Positions 9,437 through 22,608 of a stretch of 64,000 bases of DNA are shown piece after piece (positions within the stretch are counted from its first letter, which is position 1; every line of letters begins with the position of its first letter). The stretch comes from Rehmannia glutinosa (lineage: Eukaryota; Streptophyta; Magnoliopsida; Lamiales; Orobanchaceae), in the NCBI GenBank assembly GCA_016081115.2, contig JABTTQ020000318.1, forward strand, positions 124,030 through 188,029, written 5' to 3'. The notes beneath the pieces were generated by a model. That model was not told the origin of the DNA. It searched no databases and saw only the letters and a program-made list of their open reading frames with translations. The position numbers and the translations under genes are program-made.

Positions 9437-12400
9437 TTTAAATGTATGAAAGTTTTTGCTAAAAATCACATAGACTAAAATATCCTTGTCTCTTTCCTCC
9501 AAAGACACCTTAGTTAAGACACCTTAATCACCTAATCAATAGTTATTATAGGAGTAATGACCTTTGTAGAATTCAACAGACACAACTCTAATCAATAGTT
9601 ATTGTGAGATTAATGACTAAAAATTCTTACAGTTAAAAAACTGAAACAACTATTTCACAAAATTCTTACGGTTTTAACAAAACATACAACTCTTTAACGG
9701 GTTAGTCAATCTCCCACAGGTAAATTAACCTGGGTTATACTATTGGATTAACACACACCCATGGATGTGTGTGTCTATGTGTTGATCTAACGGTATAGAA
9801 CCCAGTTGGGTAGCTACCCAAGTGGGTAGCATCTACAACTCGAATAATTCTGCGGGACGGAGTACTCAACTGCAAGGGTCAAGAAATAAGCACAATTGTA
9901 GCAGTCACATTTCAAAAAAACCAGGCATATCGGCACCAACAGTTAGGAAAGATAAGGAAATCGCAGGGCACCTTCAAACGGTTAGGAAATAGAAAGAAGT
10001 AAAAATACGTGAGTTCATCTCATCTCTCTTTCAATATCCCAACATATCTACAATTTTTTCTCTAATTGCCACATGCTAAATACAAAAATTAGTGTATTGT
10101 TTTCTATTTCGTTGATCGTTTATTCCGTAGTATAACTCATATCTACTTGGTGTCTAACATGTAAAAGAATTTTCAATTTCGAATTGAAATTGAAAATATG
10201 TCATTTTTGTTAATACTTAACTGAAGAACAGTTACACCGCGAAATTTAAGCTTTTTTGATCGAATCTTTTGGGTTAGTCAACAATCTGTATTACGCATAT
10301 GTTAGTACCACCTATAGATTCACTATTCCACTAGATTGATAGTTTTAAGCCATTATGCAATGACAGTAAGCAATTGCAACTTTCCATTTATACAAAATAG
10401 AGCTTTACATTTATATATGCACCACGTGAAGATATTCAGTACTTTGTTCTTTCTTGAGCCAAGATATTGTTAGATATAGACAGATACAACAGGAAGAACT
10501 CATTTTGGTAAGTCACGGCACTTCGATCATGGTGATTCGGGGAAGGAATAGAGGTATTTCATCATTTCTTATCTGCAATATACTGAAACTGGGGCAAATC
10601 CACAAAGATCACATGTAACGGCAAGTATTAAAACACAGGGGTATAATGCACTCACACAATAATAAGGATAAATAGCAGGTAAAGTGACTTTTGAGGTACC
10701 AGTTATCATAGCACTATACGAAAAAAACCATAACCAGAGTTAAACACAAATTAAGTTCCAAAAATCCAAAAGTACTGTGTGATGCAAAGGTTCTCAATAT
10801 GTCAAAAAGATCTTAACAGTGCTTCAAGTAGCTAATTTAGACCAAACAAATTGGTGGGCGAGTTGATCGGATTATAGCTTTAGGACAAACATGGAAGTGG
10901 AGGGACTCAACATTACTAGCTAGACCTTAATATGATCACAGATGCTTGGACAACCTTGAATATTGGATTGATTGATAGGCAAACAAATTTATCTTGCACT
11001 GAAGTGGGATTTGACTAATAGTATTAGCAAAAGTCAATAAAGATTAAGTGGTTAAAGTACAATTAACTTGGCCAAAGTCTTTGCTATCAGCAGAGTGGTA
11101 AAACTGTACAATATCCATGCACAAGCAATCTTCCTAAGTACTTCTCAATGCCCTTTAATGGTAGTGACTAATGACTGTTATTTTAACACCCTGTTTTTTC
11201 ACAAAACCAACAATCAAGATTTACTAGTTAGAACATTCAATAGAAATTAACATTATGTGAGTGTTTACAAACTCGAAAAAAAAAAGTGATTATCAGCTTC
11301 TAGATGCAAAAAAGAAAAACAACTTCAGCTGAGAATTAGAATTTGCAAAACATTCCCTATATTAAAATTTGTTTTTATTTATGCTTAATTTTTTCGCATT
11401 TAATTTTGAAATTAAATCGTCCTTCACTTCCTTGGTTGCAAACAATTATTTTGCATTTTGTTGTGTTTAGCATGAAATAAGGCTGCAATTTTACATTTTA
11501 GGTTAGCATTAATGATGTAGTACTTATAAAGATGCTCCCATTAAAGTAGTGGATTGTACAAATGCATAAATCGTGTGCATAATTACTCATTTGATACTCC
11601 ACATTAGAGGTTAAGAATCCATTTTTTGCTTATTGAACAAGCCTAAGATGGGATGATTGAACAATCAAAATTAGATACTAATTCCGTTTTCTTTGAATGA
11701 ACATGAGACTATGGGATTGATGGGTTCATCAAGGATATTGTCAGCAAATTGTATTTTTCTCCTATTTTTCCGTTAAAGATGACCTTATGCACATTCATAA
11801 TTTAATGAAATCTTATAATTTGATCAACTTTAGCAATAATGTGTTCCCTTAGATTGATCTCATAAAATTTCCACCTTCTTTGGATGGAATTCAACCACAG
11901 AAATAATTTTTATTGGTTGCGTCAACCTTTCTAATAGTAGCACTACAACATGTTTGCACGCGACAAAGCAGTATTAATTCGGCACTAGCAACATAAATTC
12001 TAACATAAGATATCAGAACTGACAACACAACACAGGAAAGTCAAGAACATGCAGGATATATTATTTCAAATTTTCCATCATTCATAGTAAGTTGATCCTC
12101 CATTCCCATGATACTACATTGTTAACCACGTGATTGATTTTTTACGTTGAAAGCAGGAATCTCCAATAATTCAGGTCCAAAGTTGTTTAGAATATAAAAA
12201 TGCAACCAAGCCAATTAACAAATTTATCATCAGGTAAAATTGGTTTAATTTTATTTTTTTTGTGTTAATTTTTTTGAAAAATCTCTTTTAAGTATTTTAG
12301 GTATTCAAGATACCTTAATAATACTTTCATTAGAAAAACCTATAAATTATATGTTTTAGTGGCAGATGTCTATCGACAGAGACAACGTGAAAGGGTGAAA

Positions 12401-12670
12401 AAGATGTATTTGATTTCAATGCCACACGAGAGAAAAGAATACATTGTGAGTTAAGAAATATAAGAAGCAACGTAATTCATGTATTCTTGTAGATCAAATT
12501 CCTTGTGAGTCCGAAGGTTAGTGATTCAAAATTTTCAATGCATATATATATATATATTATATTGAAGAATGTTTTACTTTGCAAAAACCTAGGCTAAGTT
12601 ACATTTTTCCTTATATTTTAGGTCCGATAGTTTATGAACCTGTTTGTTCGGAGAAACATGAGCTAAAAAA
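9437..12670. other. Non-coding 5' part of the inner Helitron
   Basis: About 3.2 kb of AT-rich DNA between the Helitron 5' end and its transposase gene. I see no convincing gene on either strand; the open frames are short and without recognisable motifs. A small (AT)n run lies at about 12542-12560. RPA-like genes sometimes occupy this position in plant Helitrons, but I could not recognise one. Confidence 0.5.
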
Positions 12671-15600
12671 ATGTCTAATTGCATACACTGTGGTGCTGTA
12701 AGATTTGAGTATGAGCCTCCGACTTTTTGTTGTGATAATGGAAAATTAAGCTTGCAACTATTGAAGTTCCCGATGAATTGTATGAGTTGTTCACTTCTCA
12801 GTCAGATAAGGCCATTCAGTTTCGAAAAAATATCCGTCCATTCAATTGTATATTCTCATTTACCTCATTTGGAGTGAAATTAGATAAAGATCTGACATCT
12901 GCAAGGCGAGGAGTTTATACTTTTCGAGCACAAGGAATGGTGTATCATAACCTTCCAGGCTTAAAACCCAAGGAAGATGGTCCCGATCATTTTCAATTGT
13001 ATTTCGTGGAAACAGAAAATGAAGTTGGGAATAGAATGAAAAATACTTGAAAACTCGAGTATATCTGAAATAACTGTGAAAAAACTCTAAAGTCCTAGAA
13101 GAAAACCCATACGCAAAAGTCTTCAGAAGATTAAAAGATTTTCCTTCAACTGATGATGTTCAGCTCCATATTTCAAAAGATGTGAAATTAGATCAACGAG
13201 TGTATAATTCTCCAACAGCTGATCAAGTTGCTGCCATATGGGTTGAAGGAAATAATGTTAATATACCATTTGAAAGAGACATTGTAGTCCATGCATATTC
13301 TGGAGACTGGCATAGAATAAAGCATTATTATGGATATTACGACCCTTTGCAATATCCACTTCTTTTTCTAAGAGGTGAGACAGGATGGCATCAAAATATA
13401 AAAAAACTTGCCACCAACAAGTCCACTACATCAACTCATATTACGATTGGCGAAAGTAGTATTAGGGGAGAACAAGGTACATAACATTTGAATTTATGTT
13501 CATGATGATTATGTATTGAAATTAAAATATATTTTAATGTCAATATCGATGGTATTTTTTGTAAATGAATTAATCTTCTTCTATATTCATCTATGGAATG
13601 TTATGCCAATTATTATATGTTTATAGTAGGTTAAAAAGATACAAAACGACTACTAGAAATACATAAGTTCAAATTTGTATTTTTGTTCAAACTGTAAGAC
13701 ATCCTATATTAGTATTCTAGAATTATTAATATTCGATGTATCATCTCTGCATATAAATATGTGAATTAATAATTCATAGTTATTAATTAGTAATATTGTT
13801 GTGACCTTGCTTTATTTTTTATTTTTTAAATAAATTATGTTTTTAGTTTGTAGTCGAACTACTATTGATGCCTCTACAACGACATCAAGCTTTTCTTGTG
13901 CAGATGATATACTTTCCCAAGAACAAGAAGATATGAATTTATTGAAAGTTTAATGATAACTTCAACAATATCATACATGTATTTATTGAGATTTGTTGAA
14001 ATATATTTCAAATAATATATTAATATTCAAACATCGTTTCCAATGATATTGACAAAATGTTCTTTACAAGGTATCCACTTTTACCAGTTAAGTATGGTCT
14101 TGCAAATATAATCAGTTCTTATTACTATATTAATATTTATTAAATATATTTATCTTTTATTTGTTTTCAATTTTTTTTGGTAGTTGTCAGCAGAGAAAGT
14201 AATAAGAATGTCTCATGCAGAGAATATAGTTGTTATAAACTACAAATTCGAAATCCGAGGCAATCTACACTTCTTTTGGCAGGAAGGTTATTGCAACAAT
14301 ATGCAGTCGATATGTATATAAAATTAGAGACAACAAGATTGGATTATTATCGGCATAACCAATGTAATATGAGAACTATATCAAGGAAATAGTTGATAGT
14401 TTCTTGAAAGAAGAGACTAAAGGGAGTGAAGTTGGCAAAAAAATTGTTCTTCCAGCATCATTTATCGGGGGACCAAGAGATATGTGCCGCAGATATCTTG
14501 ATGCATTAGCATTAGTACACAATTTGGAAAACCTGATCTTTTTATTACAATGACTTGCAACCCTGACTGGAAAGAGATACAAGAGATTGTATGATGGGCA
14601 ACAAGCTCAAGATCGTCCAGATTTGACATCAAGAGTATTTCGAGCAAAATTGCAGGATTTGAAGAAGGAGATATTTGGAGATGTAGCTGCAAATGTTCAT
14701 GTCATTGAATTTCAAAAACGGGGATTACCTCATTCTCATATGTTGATAATTTCGAAGTCAGAATACAAATTTACAACTCCAGATCGCTTTGATAAGTTTG
14801 TCAGCATTGAACTTCCTGATGAAGAAAAGTACCCTGAACTTTTTGACTTAGTAGCAAAACATATGATGCATGGACCTTGTGGAGATAAGAACTTGAACAA
14901 CTCTTGCATGGTGGAAAAAAAATTGTAAATATCGTTACCCACGATCATATTGTGAGAGCACGATACAAGATAAAGATGGATATCCAGTCTATCGAAGAAG
15001 AAAAAATGGAATAACAGTTCGAGTTCGCAATGCACAGCTAGACAACCAGTGGGTGGTGCCTTACAATCCATATCTCTTATCTAGATATAATTGTCACATC
15101 AACGTAGAGATATGTTCAGGAGTGACATCGGTTAAATATTTGTACAAATATATCTATAAAGGACATGACAAAGTGGCAATTCGTGTCTCCCACAATGATG
15201 ATGAAAATTTAGTTGATGAAATCAAACAATTTCAAGATGCACGATGGGTCTCTGCTCAAGAAGCAATGTGGAGAATTTTCGAATTTAGTTTGAATGAAAT
15301 ACACCCAGCGGTTATCAACTTGCCATTACATCTCCCAAATCAACAATGTGTGACTTATTGGGCAAATCAGAAGTTAGAAAATATTTTGAGCTGGGATCAT
15401 GTCTCCAAAACAATGCTCACGGAATATTTTTCTATGTGCTCTAAAAGTGAATAGGCAAGAAAATATCTCTACAAGGAATTTCCAGAGCATTAAGTATGGG
15501 ACAAACAAGGTAAATGTTGGAAAGAAAGAAAAAAAGGAGAGGTGATTGGTCGTATAAATACATCAAATCCTAATGAAGGTGAAAGATATTATCTCAGGTT

Positions 15601-17600
15601 ACTCTTAAATCATGTTAGAGGACCAACATCTTTCCAATATTTGCTAACAGTAAATGATATACATTACTCCAGTTTCAAAGAGGCGGCACAAAAATGAGGA
15701 TTACTAGAATCTGATCAAAGTATTATTGAATGTCTAAATGAAGCTATCACTTTTCAAATGTCAGCTGAATTGAGAAGACTATTTGCAATCATCTTGGTAT
15801 ATTGTGCACCAACAGATGTGAGAGTACTTTGGGATACATACTTTGAAGCAATGTCTGATGATTTCATAAGAGGATCAAAAAACTCAGTTGAATTACAAGC
15901 TGTTAAAACTTTGAACAGTTTGAAGTTTTACTTGGAAAGTATGGGAAAAGGCATAGGTTCTTATGATCTTCCAAACATTCCTAATGTTATGGATAATGGA
16001 GACAATGATTTTGTAAGAGAGATATAAGATGAAATGTCAATAGAAATACCTCAATAAGATTTTGAAGCAGGGAAAAATTTGAATTCTGAACAACTCAAAG
16101 CTTTTTCAATAATCTTGGATTGCATACGAAAAGGAAATGGTGGTATTTTTTTTATTGACGGACCAGGTGGAACAGGAAAAACATTCTTGTATCGTGCATT
16201 ATTAGCTCATTTGAGATCCAAAAATGTAATAACACTTGCAACTGCGACATCTGGAGTTGTTGCGACAGTAATGCCCGGGGGGAGGGCATCACATTCGCGC
16301 TTCAAAATACCAATAGATGCAAATGAATCAAGCAGATGCACTATATCTAAGCAAAGTGGGGCTGCAGAGCTATTACATAAAGCACAACTTATACTATGGG
16401 ATGAAGCACCAATGGCAAAACGATGGGCAATCGAAAATGTTGATAATTTAATGAAGGACATATTGGGAAATGATAAGGATTTTGGTGGAAAAGTGTCTGT
16501 GTTTGGTGGAGATTTTAGACAAGTGTTACCAGTTGTTCCTAAGGCAACAATCTATCAAACTATTTCTGCAAGTTTGGTGGCATCGTATTTGTGGCCAAAA
16601 ATGAAAAAAAAAATTACTTTGTCCAGGAACATGAGGTCGAGGAATGATCCAAACTTCAGTGAGTTCTTACTTAGAGTTGGAAATGGTGATGAACCAAGCG
16701 TCATCAAGGTAACATCGAATTCCGGATGAGATGCTAATTAAGTATAACAACGAAGAAGACTCAATTCAACGACTTATAAGGGCCATTTTCCCAAACACAA
16801 ATAAAAATGCCCACTCAGCTCATTACATGATAGACTGAGCAATATTAGCTTCTAAAAATGAGCACGTTGACAGATTGAACGATAAGTTGATCACTATATT
16901 TCCTGGAGAAGAAAGAACTTTTAATAGTTTTGATGAAGCTATTGATGATACAAACAACTACTATGAAGAAGACTTTTTAAACACTTTAACCCCAAATGGC
17001 TTGCCTCCTCATAAGTTGGTGTTGAAAAAAATTGCCCAATAATTCTTCTCAAGAACTTAGACCCATCAAACGGATTGTGTAATGGTACAAAAATGGTGTG
17101 TAGAGATTTCAAGAATAATATAATTGATGCAGAGATTGTATATGGACAATATATGGGAAATCATGTCTTCATACCAAGAATACCACTTTCGCCAGCTGAA
17201 AATGAAGGCTACCCATTTCAGTTTAGATGTAAACAATTTCCAATCCGACTTTGCTTTGCTATGACAATCAACAAAGCACAGGGACAAACAATTCCAAATG
17301 TCGGTGTCTATTTGCCGCAATCAGTATTTTCTCATGGGCAATTATACGTCGCACTCTCCAGAGGAACTTCCATGAGTACAACCAAAGTATTGATAAAACC
17401 AGACACCACAAATATAAGAGGAATGATGGGGACTAAAACTGTGGTGTACAAACAAGTCTTAAGTGCAGGTACAATCATTTTTTTTACCTACGTAATACAA
17501 TAAATATTATATATTAATTAATATTTTACTTTTATTAGGAAACACAACATTGATGCAACAATCACTATAGCGCAAAGTTCTGATGCCTAACAATGAGGTA
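12671..17600 (+). pseudogene. Helitron Rep/helicase (RepHel) transposase, disrupted
   Basis: Consecutive pieces follow the order of plant Helitron transposases. First is a zinc-finger-like start (CIHCGAVRFEYEPPTFCC, from 12671), then SGDWHRIKHYYGYYDPLQYP (13300-13360). A segment with PDLFITMTCNPDWKEI follows after a frame change near 14526. The HUH motif lies in FQKRGLPHSHML (HSH at 14731-14739). The Rep tyrosine region VKYLYKYIYKGHDKV is near 15130. The Pif1-type helicase has Walker A GPGGTGKT (16160-16183), LILWDEAPM, GGDFRQVLPVV, LSRNMRS and the late motifs TINKAQGQTI and YVALSRG (to about 17370). Introns probably lie at 13480-13860 and 13940-14185. Stops or shifts occur near 14526, 14926, 15453, 15696, 16026 and 16728. 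It would nick and unwind DNA for rolling-circle transposition, but this copy is dead. Confidence 0.9.
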
Positions 17601-18221
17601 ATTAATGTGAAAAATTCCAATGTACAAATAATTATTAGAAAATAAAATTATGGGATTATGTATGATATATACCTTTTGATATATTTTATGTTTTTTACTC
17701 ACTTATATCTATAATATCATATTTTCAATCGTTAAATTTACTTCATGACATGTAAATTTTTTCAATTAAAAAGTATATGGCCACAATCTAATTTATTTTT
17801 CTAATGCCCATTCACAATTGATATTTCATCTATGATCTTGGAAGTATCTTTTACTTTTTACATTTTTTCTCTTACCCATTTCATTATTTTCATTTTCACT
17901 AATGTTGGCAGGATGACGAATTTCTTCAACTAACCAGTACAAGTGGTCTGTAAAGTAAGATCTCCAACAGGGTCCTCTTACAATAAGAAATGCATAGTGT
18001 TTTTTTAATTTTTTTTTTTTTTTGGGTTTAGTTGCTTGACATCTACTCTAAAGAGATACCTTTTTATCATGTCAATTTCAATTGTTATTGACTTTATTGG
18101 GTTTATTATGATCAACAAAAAATTACAAGTCATCACCTGAAACATTAATGATTATCCGAAGATTGAATTTGCAGGTGATGTGAAATTTCATCTGTAATTA
18201 AATTAGTAAAACTATATGGAT

Positions 18222-18250
18222 CACGTGCAACGCACGTGCATCTTACTAGT
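18222..18250 (+). other. Helitron 3' terminal hairpin and CTAG|T end
   Basis: The stem cacgtgc/gcacgtg with a 3-nt loop is followed 8 nt later by CTAG and the host T. The same hairpin, base for base, recurs at 35142-35158, so the two elements belong to one family. Confidence 0.8.
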
Positions 18251-19681
18251 ACTAATATTAAAAGTATGAATGAGTGAAATGGTTTCTTGAAACTTTTGAT
18301 TAGACAAAAATATCCATTCAACATAGTTAAATTTAAGGACAATTAAGTAATTTGGTAATTATTTTAGCTTTTGTTTAATTACAAGACAAGTGTGTGACAT
18401 TTTATATCCAAAATTCTTCTTATTTTTTTTTTCAATTGTAACTTTTACAATATTTTATTTTTTTAGATATTATCAGTTTTTTATTAAACTACATTCCGAA
18501 AGCTTTCCAACCATATATTATAAGCTTATATTGAAGACTTCGTATGAGATAATTTTAGTTGTTTAAATTTCATTATTATGCAAAGTTGTATATTTATATA
18601 TAATATGTATATTTGTATTTATGAACAATTGAAACTAAATATATTTATAATAATTCTGGAGAAAAAAGAAATATGAAATTTACGACCGAAACAAAAAGAA
18701 ACAAAATTCTAATCCTAGGAGTTTTGATTAAATAAAAAATAGGACAAAATACATGATCCACGAACCTCACTTACGATTGAACTAACAAATCTTTATCTAA
18801 GTTTTTAATGGATGTATTCTTTAACATTTTAAATCTAAATTTAGACTAAATTATATATTTAATAATTTTGATGATATTTTTTATTAGAAATCCAATTATT
18901 ATCATAATATATTTTAAAAGAAACATATTTCAAAAATATAAATATCTCACGCTCAAATAAAAAAAAATTAAAAAATTAACTAAACCTTGATGATATCAAT
19001 ATTTCTAAACTAATAATTTTTAATGTAGATGTATAATACTAGCACTCTTTGTTTTATTTTAATTGTATTTTTGTGCGTTACGTGTTTTTATGGCCTAAAA
19101 AATAAGAGGAAAAATATTAAAACAATAACAAAAAAAAAAAAGATGAAGAAAGATATAACAATTTTTTGTTTCAGCAAAATAGATGTCATTTAATTATAAG
19201 TAAATATATTAAAAATAATATAAAAATCTCCCACTCAAAAAAAAAAGTAAACTAAACCTAGATGATGTAATGCCCCGAACCCATTTCGGTTAGGAACATT
19301 ATTGTGGTACACTTGAGTATTTATAAATAGTTGTGGAAGCATAATTAGAATACTTTAATTACTAAAATGTGAGCTTAAAAAATTTCTTAAATAAACTTGA
19401 AAGTTATCAAAAGCGATAAAGGTTTGATAAGAGTTACGCATTATTAAAATTCATATTACATCAACCTTAAAATTTGTTTAATCAAAACACATGTACTTTA
19501 ATTAATTGGAAATAACCGAACGACGCCCACGCAAATAATCCCCTACGCCTCCCCAGCTCGTCATCATTATCTGAAATGTAAAAATATTTGAGGGCGTGAG
19601 TTGTGAAACTCAGTGGAAAATGTAAGTAGTTACACTAATGGATTTAGCAATATTTAATAAAATATTTTTCTCTGGCGAGTT
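18251..19681. other. AT-rich gene-free stretch within the outer Helitron
   Basis: No gene is seen. The start resembles Helitron 5' subterminal sequence (aagtatgaatgagtgaaatg). From 19268 the text changes character to tgtaatgccccgaacccatt, which could be the edge of another inserted repeat. Confidence 0.4.
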
Positions 19682-19915
19682 ACTTTCATGTCTCGCGCGC
19701 CCCCAGTCAAACGTTTCAGATCGTGCTACCGTCTCACATGCTATTGACCACTTTTCACTTGGTGAATCACTTTCATGTCTCGCGGGCCACGACCGATACC
19801 TCGGTCCGTATTTGCACCTCACATGCTATTGACTCTATTTCATTATAAGGAATAATTCATGTCTCGTGGACCACATCCGATGCATCGGTCCATTCTTGCA
19901 CCTCACATGATATTA
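19682..19915. repeat. Three imperfect tandem repeats, period about 87 bp
   Basis: Three blocks starting at about 19682, 19769 and 19856 share (c)tttcatgtctcg, a ggnccac/ccgat segment, and a cacctcacatgctattgac end. They differ by substitutions and small indels. Open frames here follow the repeat and are not genes. Confidence 0.65.
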
Positions 19916-20262
19916 GCATTAGGCCTCATGACCCGAAGGTCCTCAATCATAATATACCAGAGCATAAAAAGAGTTTGCATATAAATATTAGTATAACAGT
20001 ACGACATGCTTACAAAAAAAAAAGATGTTTACCCACCTTTGAAGTTTACAGAATGCGTGATGAAAATTGATTAAGTGTGACCGTATCTGATTGCGCCGCA
20101 CATAACACGGTTAAATTCTTCAACTTAATGACATAGGACAATGTAGATAATCATTAAATAACTTAGTCCATTGGGCTAAAAAAAGTCTAATACGTTCCTA
20201 AAGTCAATTATCCTACAATCGGGAGTTTGATACCCTTTTAAAGAGCTTTAAAAACGATAGTC

Positions 20263-20362
20263 GACCAAAGTCAAAGTCAACGGTTAACATAAAGTAAAAG
20301 ACAACTTAAAGTCAAAGTCAACATAAAGTCAAAGTCAACATAAGTCAAAGTCAACATAAATA
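20263..20362. repeat. Short tandem repeats of aaagtcaaagtcaacat
   Basis: The unit aaagtcaaagtcaacata recurs about four times with spacing of about 17-19 bp, in gene-free DNA. The rest of 19916-21580 holds no recognisable gene. A frame at 20669-20944 has no known domain and lies in low-complexity sequence. Confidence 0.55.
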
Positions 20363-21580
20363 TAATTAATCCTTAATTAATCACCTAAAAATAATTAATC
20401 GACTAACGACTCCTTTTAGATAAAATTTCTAGTTAATCGAACCCTTAATTTATAAAATCTTATCTCGACTTAAATTCTTGATTTATTTAAAAATGACACG
20501 TCATCTCGAAAAATCTCGAAAATATCTTAGTCACGAAACCCGAACCTACTGACCTAACACTTAATGTCAATTTTTGGAAAAGTAGCATTGGTTTGCGTGC
20601 CATAGTACACGTCACGCGTCACATCATATCACATCTCAATCACATCAAGTCACATCACATCACGCTTTATGTCAAATCGGTCATTTTCTCTTATGCACAT
20701 ACTCCTACACCCTACCCTACCAACCTACCACCCTAGCATTAAATTCTGCCACTATTTATCACCACCAAAGCCACCTCCGGCCACCCTCAATTGGCGGCGC
20801 CGCCGCCACCTTCGGTGGGTTGTGGTCGACCCCGGCGGGACATATTTCGCCATTTTTCGAGCTCTATTCGATTTTTCCGATTCTCTAACCTTAAGCACTA
20901 AATTTTATCAACTTTTTATCCTCAAAATCACTTTTAGAAACTAAAAGTTATCATCAAAAATTATCCTTAAGGTTGTAAGCTTCTACTTTTAAAAATGGTG
21001 AATTAATGGGACAAAAAATCCTAAATTTGTTCAAGTTCATCTACTAACTTAAGTTCTTCACCAACAATCACTTATACAACTTCGAAAAATTATATTAAGT
21101 CATTAATATCAAGATTAAATCATAAAAATCAAATAAAACTCAAAATTAAAAACAAAGTCTAGAATCATCACATTAAACTACTAAACTATCATTAAACATG
21201 CTTATATTTTAAAAAACATCATCCTAAAAATTCTAGCTTTTGGCCGTCCACTTAAGAGGAAATAAAGGGATATTTTTTATTTTCCAAAACAAGATTAAAA
21301 CACATAATCATGCTCCTACTAGTTAGATATAACACGATCTACAAACAAAAAGTGAAACAAAAATTATTTGTTCAAGAACATCAATATGGCCGAAATAAAG
21401 GGGTAAAAATGGGGGTTCAAATCTTCATATTTTCATAATCGAAGTTGATTTCTATGGTTAATAATTGCATAGGATCATTTTCCTAAACGAAATTAAAAAA
21501 AAAGACAAAAATTAAAGAAAAGATGAAGAAAGTTACCTTTGAAGCTTTTCTTCAACAATGGTGTTTTTTTAAGTATGAGA

Positions 21581-21606
21581 GTGCGACGCACGTGTTTCTT
21601 ACTAGT
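21581..21606 (+). other. Helitron 3' end (hairpin plus CTAG|T)
   Basis: gtgcgacgcac forms a short hairpin, followed by gtgtttcttactag and T. The terminal cttactagt is shared with the 3' end of the inner Helitron, while the stem differs. It is assigned to the outer Helitron. Confidence 0.55.
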
Positions 21607-22190
21607 TTTATAAAAAAATCCAGTAATTATTCAAAATTATAATACCGCCTTAGGGTATTACAATGGTTGCATTTGCTTAACAAATAACCTTCTCTTGAGG
21701 GTGCAATTTGCAAAATACAAACAAATATCAAGGGATATCTAGTTGTTTTTGTTATTAAACTGAATCTTAAGGGTATTTTTGTGTAACTAGCCCTATAATT
21801 TATAAATTTATAGTTCACTGCTTTATTTTGATTAATTCAGTTGAGGATCTTCCATATTGGAAAGATTGGAAAAGAACACAATTGAAGGAAAGAAATTGTT
21901 AAGATACTTCTAACTTGACAGAGTGTGACCATTCTATGCTCTCTTAGAGCAGAATTCTAGAACAGCCTGTGGCCATTCTTTTCTACAACTCAAAGAAGTA
22001 GCATTGCAATACTTTATAAGCAGTAAAATCAAAACACACAGCTCAAAGAACCCCTTTTCCTGTAGAAGAAATTTTTGAATCATTCATTCATCACCTAAAT
22101 GCATAAATGTAAGTACCACTTGTGAATACACATAGACTTTTGAAGAACATTTGGTACAAAGAATGTGAGTCTCCGACAATATTAATTTAC
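21607..22190. other. Unit-B flank between the two Helitron blocks
   Basis: No gene. From about 21791 (ataatttataaatttatagt) to 22190 it aligns to 2079-2420 downstream of NLR1, including gaaccccttttcctgtagaa and the aatattaattt end. The first 180 bp are unrelated to the first copy and look like a separate small insertion. Confidence 0.6.
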
Positions 22191-22243
22191 TCTATCTCTA
22201 TCTCTATCTCTATCTCTACTACTTAAAAAGTGTGAATGTTTCT

Positions 22244-22608
22244 GCAAATTTGTGATTAGGCTAAAATGCCCCTTAAGTGTATTAATTAATTAATTAATTC
22301 TAGTGGAAACAATTTAATGTATGTACACTATGTAGGAAAGGTTTAAAAGCATAACAATAGAGGCGGTAGAATACGAATAGGCATGTGAGAGAAGCTGTCG
22401 TTTCACTCTTACCATCAGTCCCAAAAATGCAAATTTGTGATTAGGCTAAAATGCCCCTTAAGTGTATTAATTAATTAATTCTAGTGGAAACAATTTAATG
22501 TATGTACACTATGTAGGAAAGGTTTAAAAGCATAACAATAGAGGCGGTAGAATACGAATAGGCATGTGAGAGAAGCTGTCGTTTCACTCTTACCATCAGT
22601 CCCAAAAA
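22244..22608. repeat. Recent 185-bp tandem duplication
   Basis: Unit 1 (22244-22428) and unit 2 (22429-22608) both run from gcaaatttgtgattaggcta to catcagtcccaaaaa. They are almost identical and differ mainly in the number of attaatt repeats. The duplication lies just inside the Helitron 5' end. Confidence 0.85.

Larger units (their letters stand above)
9411..18249 (+). mobile_element. Inner Helitron with decayed Rep/helicase gene, 8.8 kb
   Basis: It starts TCTATATCTATATCTATC after an A (9410). It ends with a perfect 7-bp stem (cacgtgc, 18222-18228; gcacgtg, 18232-18238; loop aac), then ...CTAG (18246-18249) and a T (18250). Helitrons insert between A and T without target duplication, and the join actaa/tactaatatt fits. 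The 5' subterminal sequence (ttttaaatgtatgaaagttt) resembles that of the third Helitron at 22230. It carries the RepHel pseudogene at 12671-17600. Confidence 0.72.
9358..21605 (+). mobile_element. Outer Helitron (9358-9410 plus 18250-21605)
   Basis: The 5' end TCTATATCTATATC... follows an A at 9357. The proposed 3' end is the hairpin gtgcg-a-cgcac (21581-21591) followed by CTAG (21602-21605) and a T, the expected Helitron 3' signature. The 5' subterminal sequence resumes at 18250 with tactaatattaaaagtatga, a typical plant Helitron start. The inner Helitron lies between. The part after 18250 is AT-rich, has no convincing gene, and may contain other repeats. Assigning both ends to one element is inference. 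Confidence 0.5.

Noticed and set aside
19268..21663. A possible solo LTR on the - strand, bracketed by tgtaatgcccc and gggtattaca
   Set aside because: The ends look like TG...CA with short inverted repeats, but the 5-bp flanks do not match, and a Helitron 3' end lies inside the bracket, so one simple LTR does not fit.
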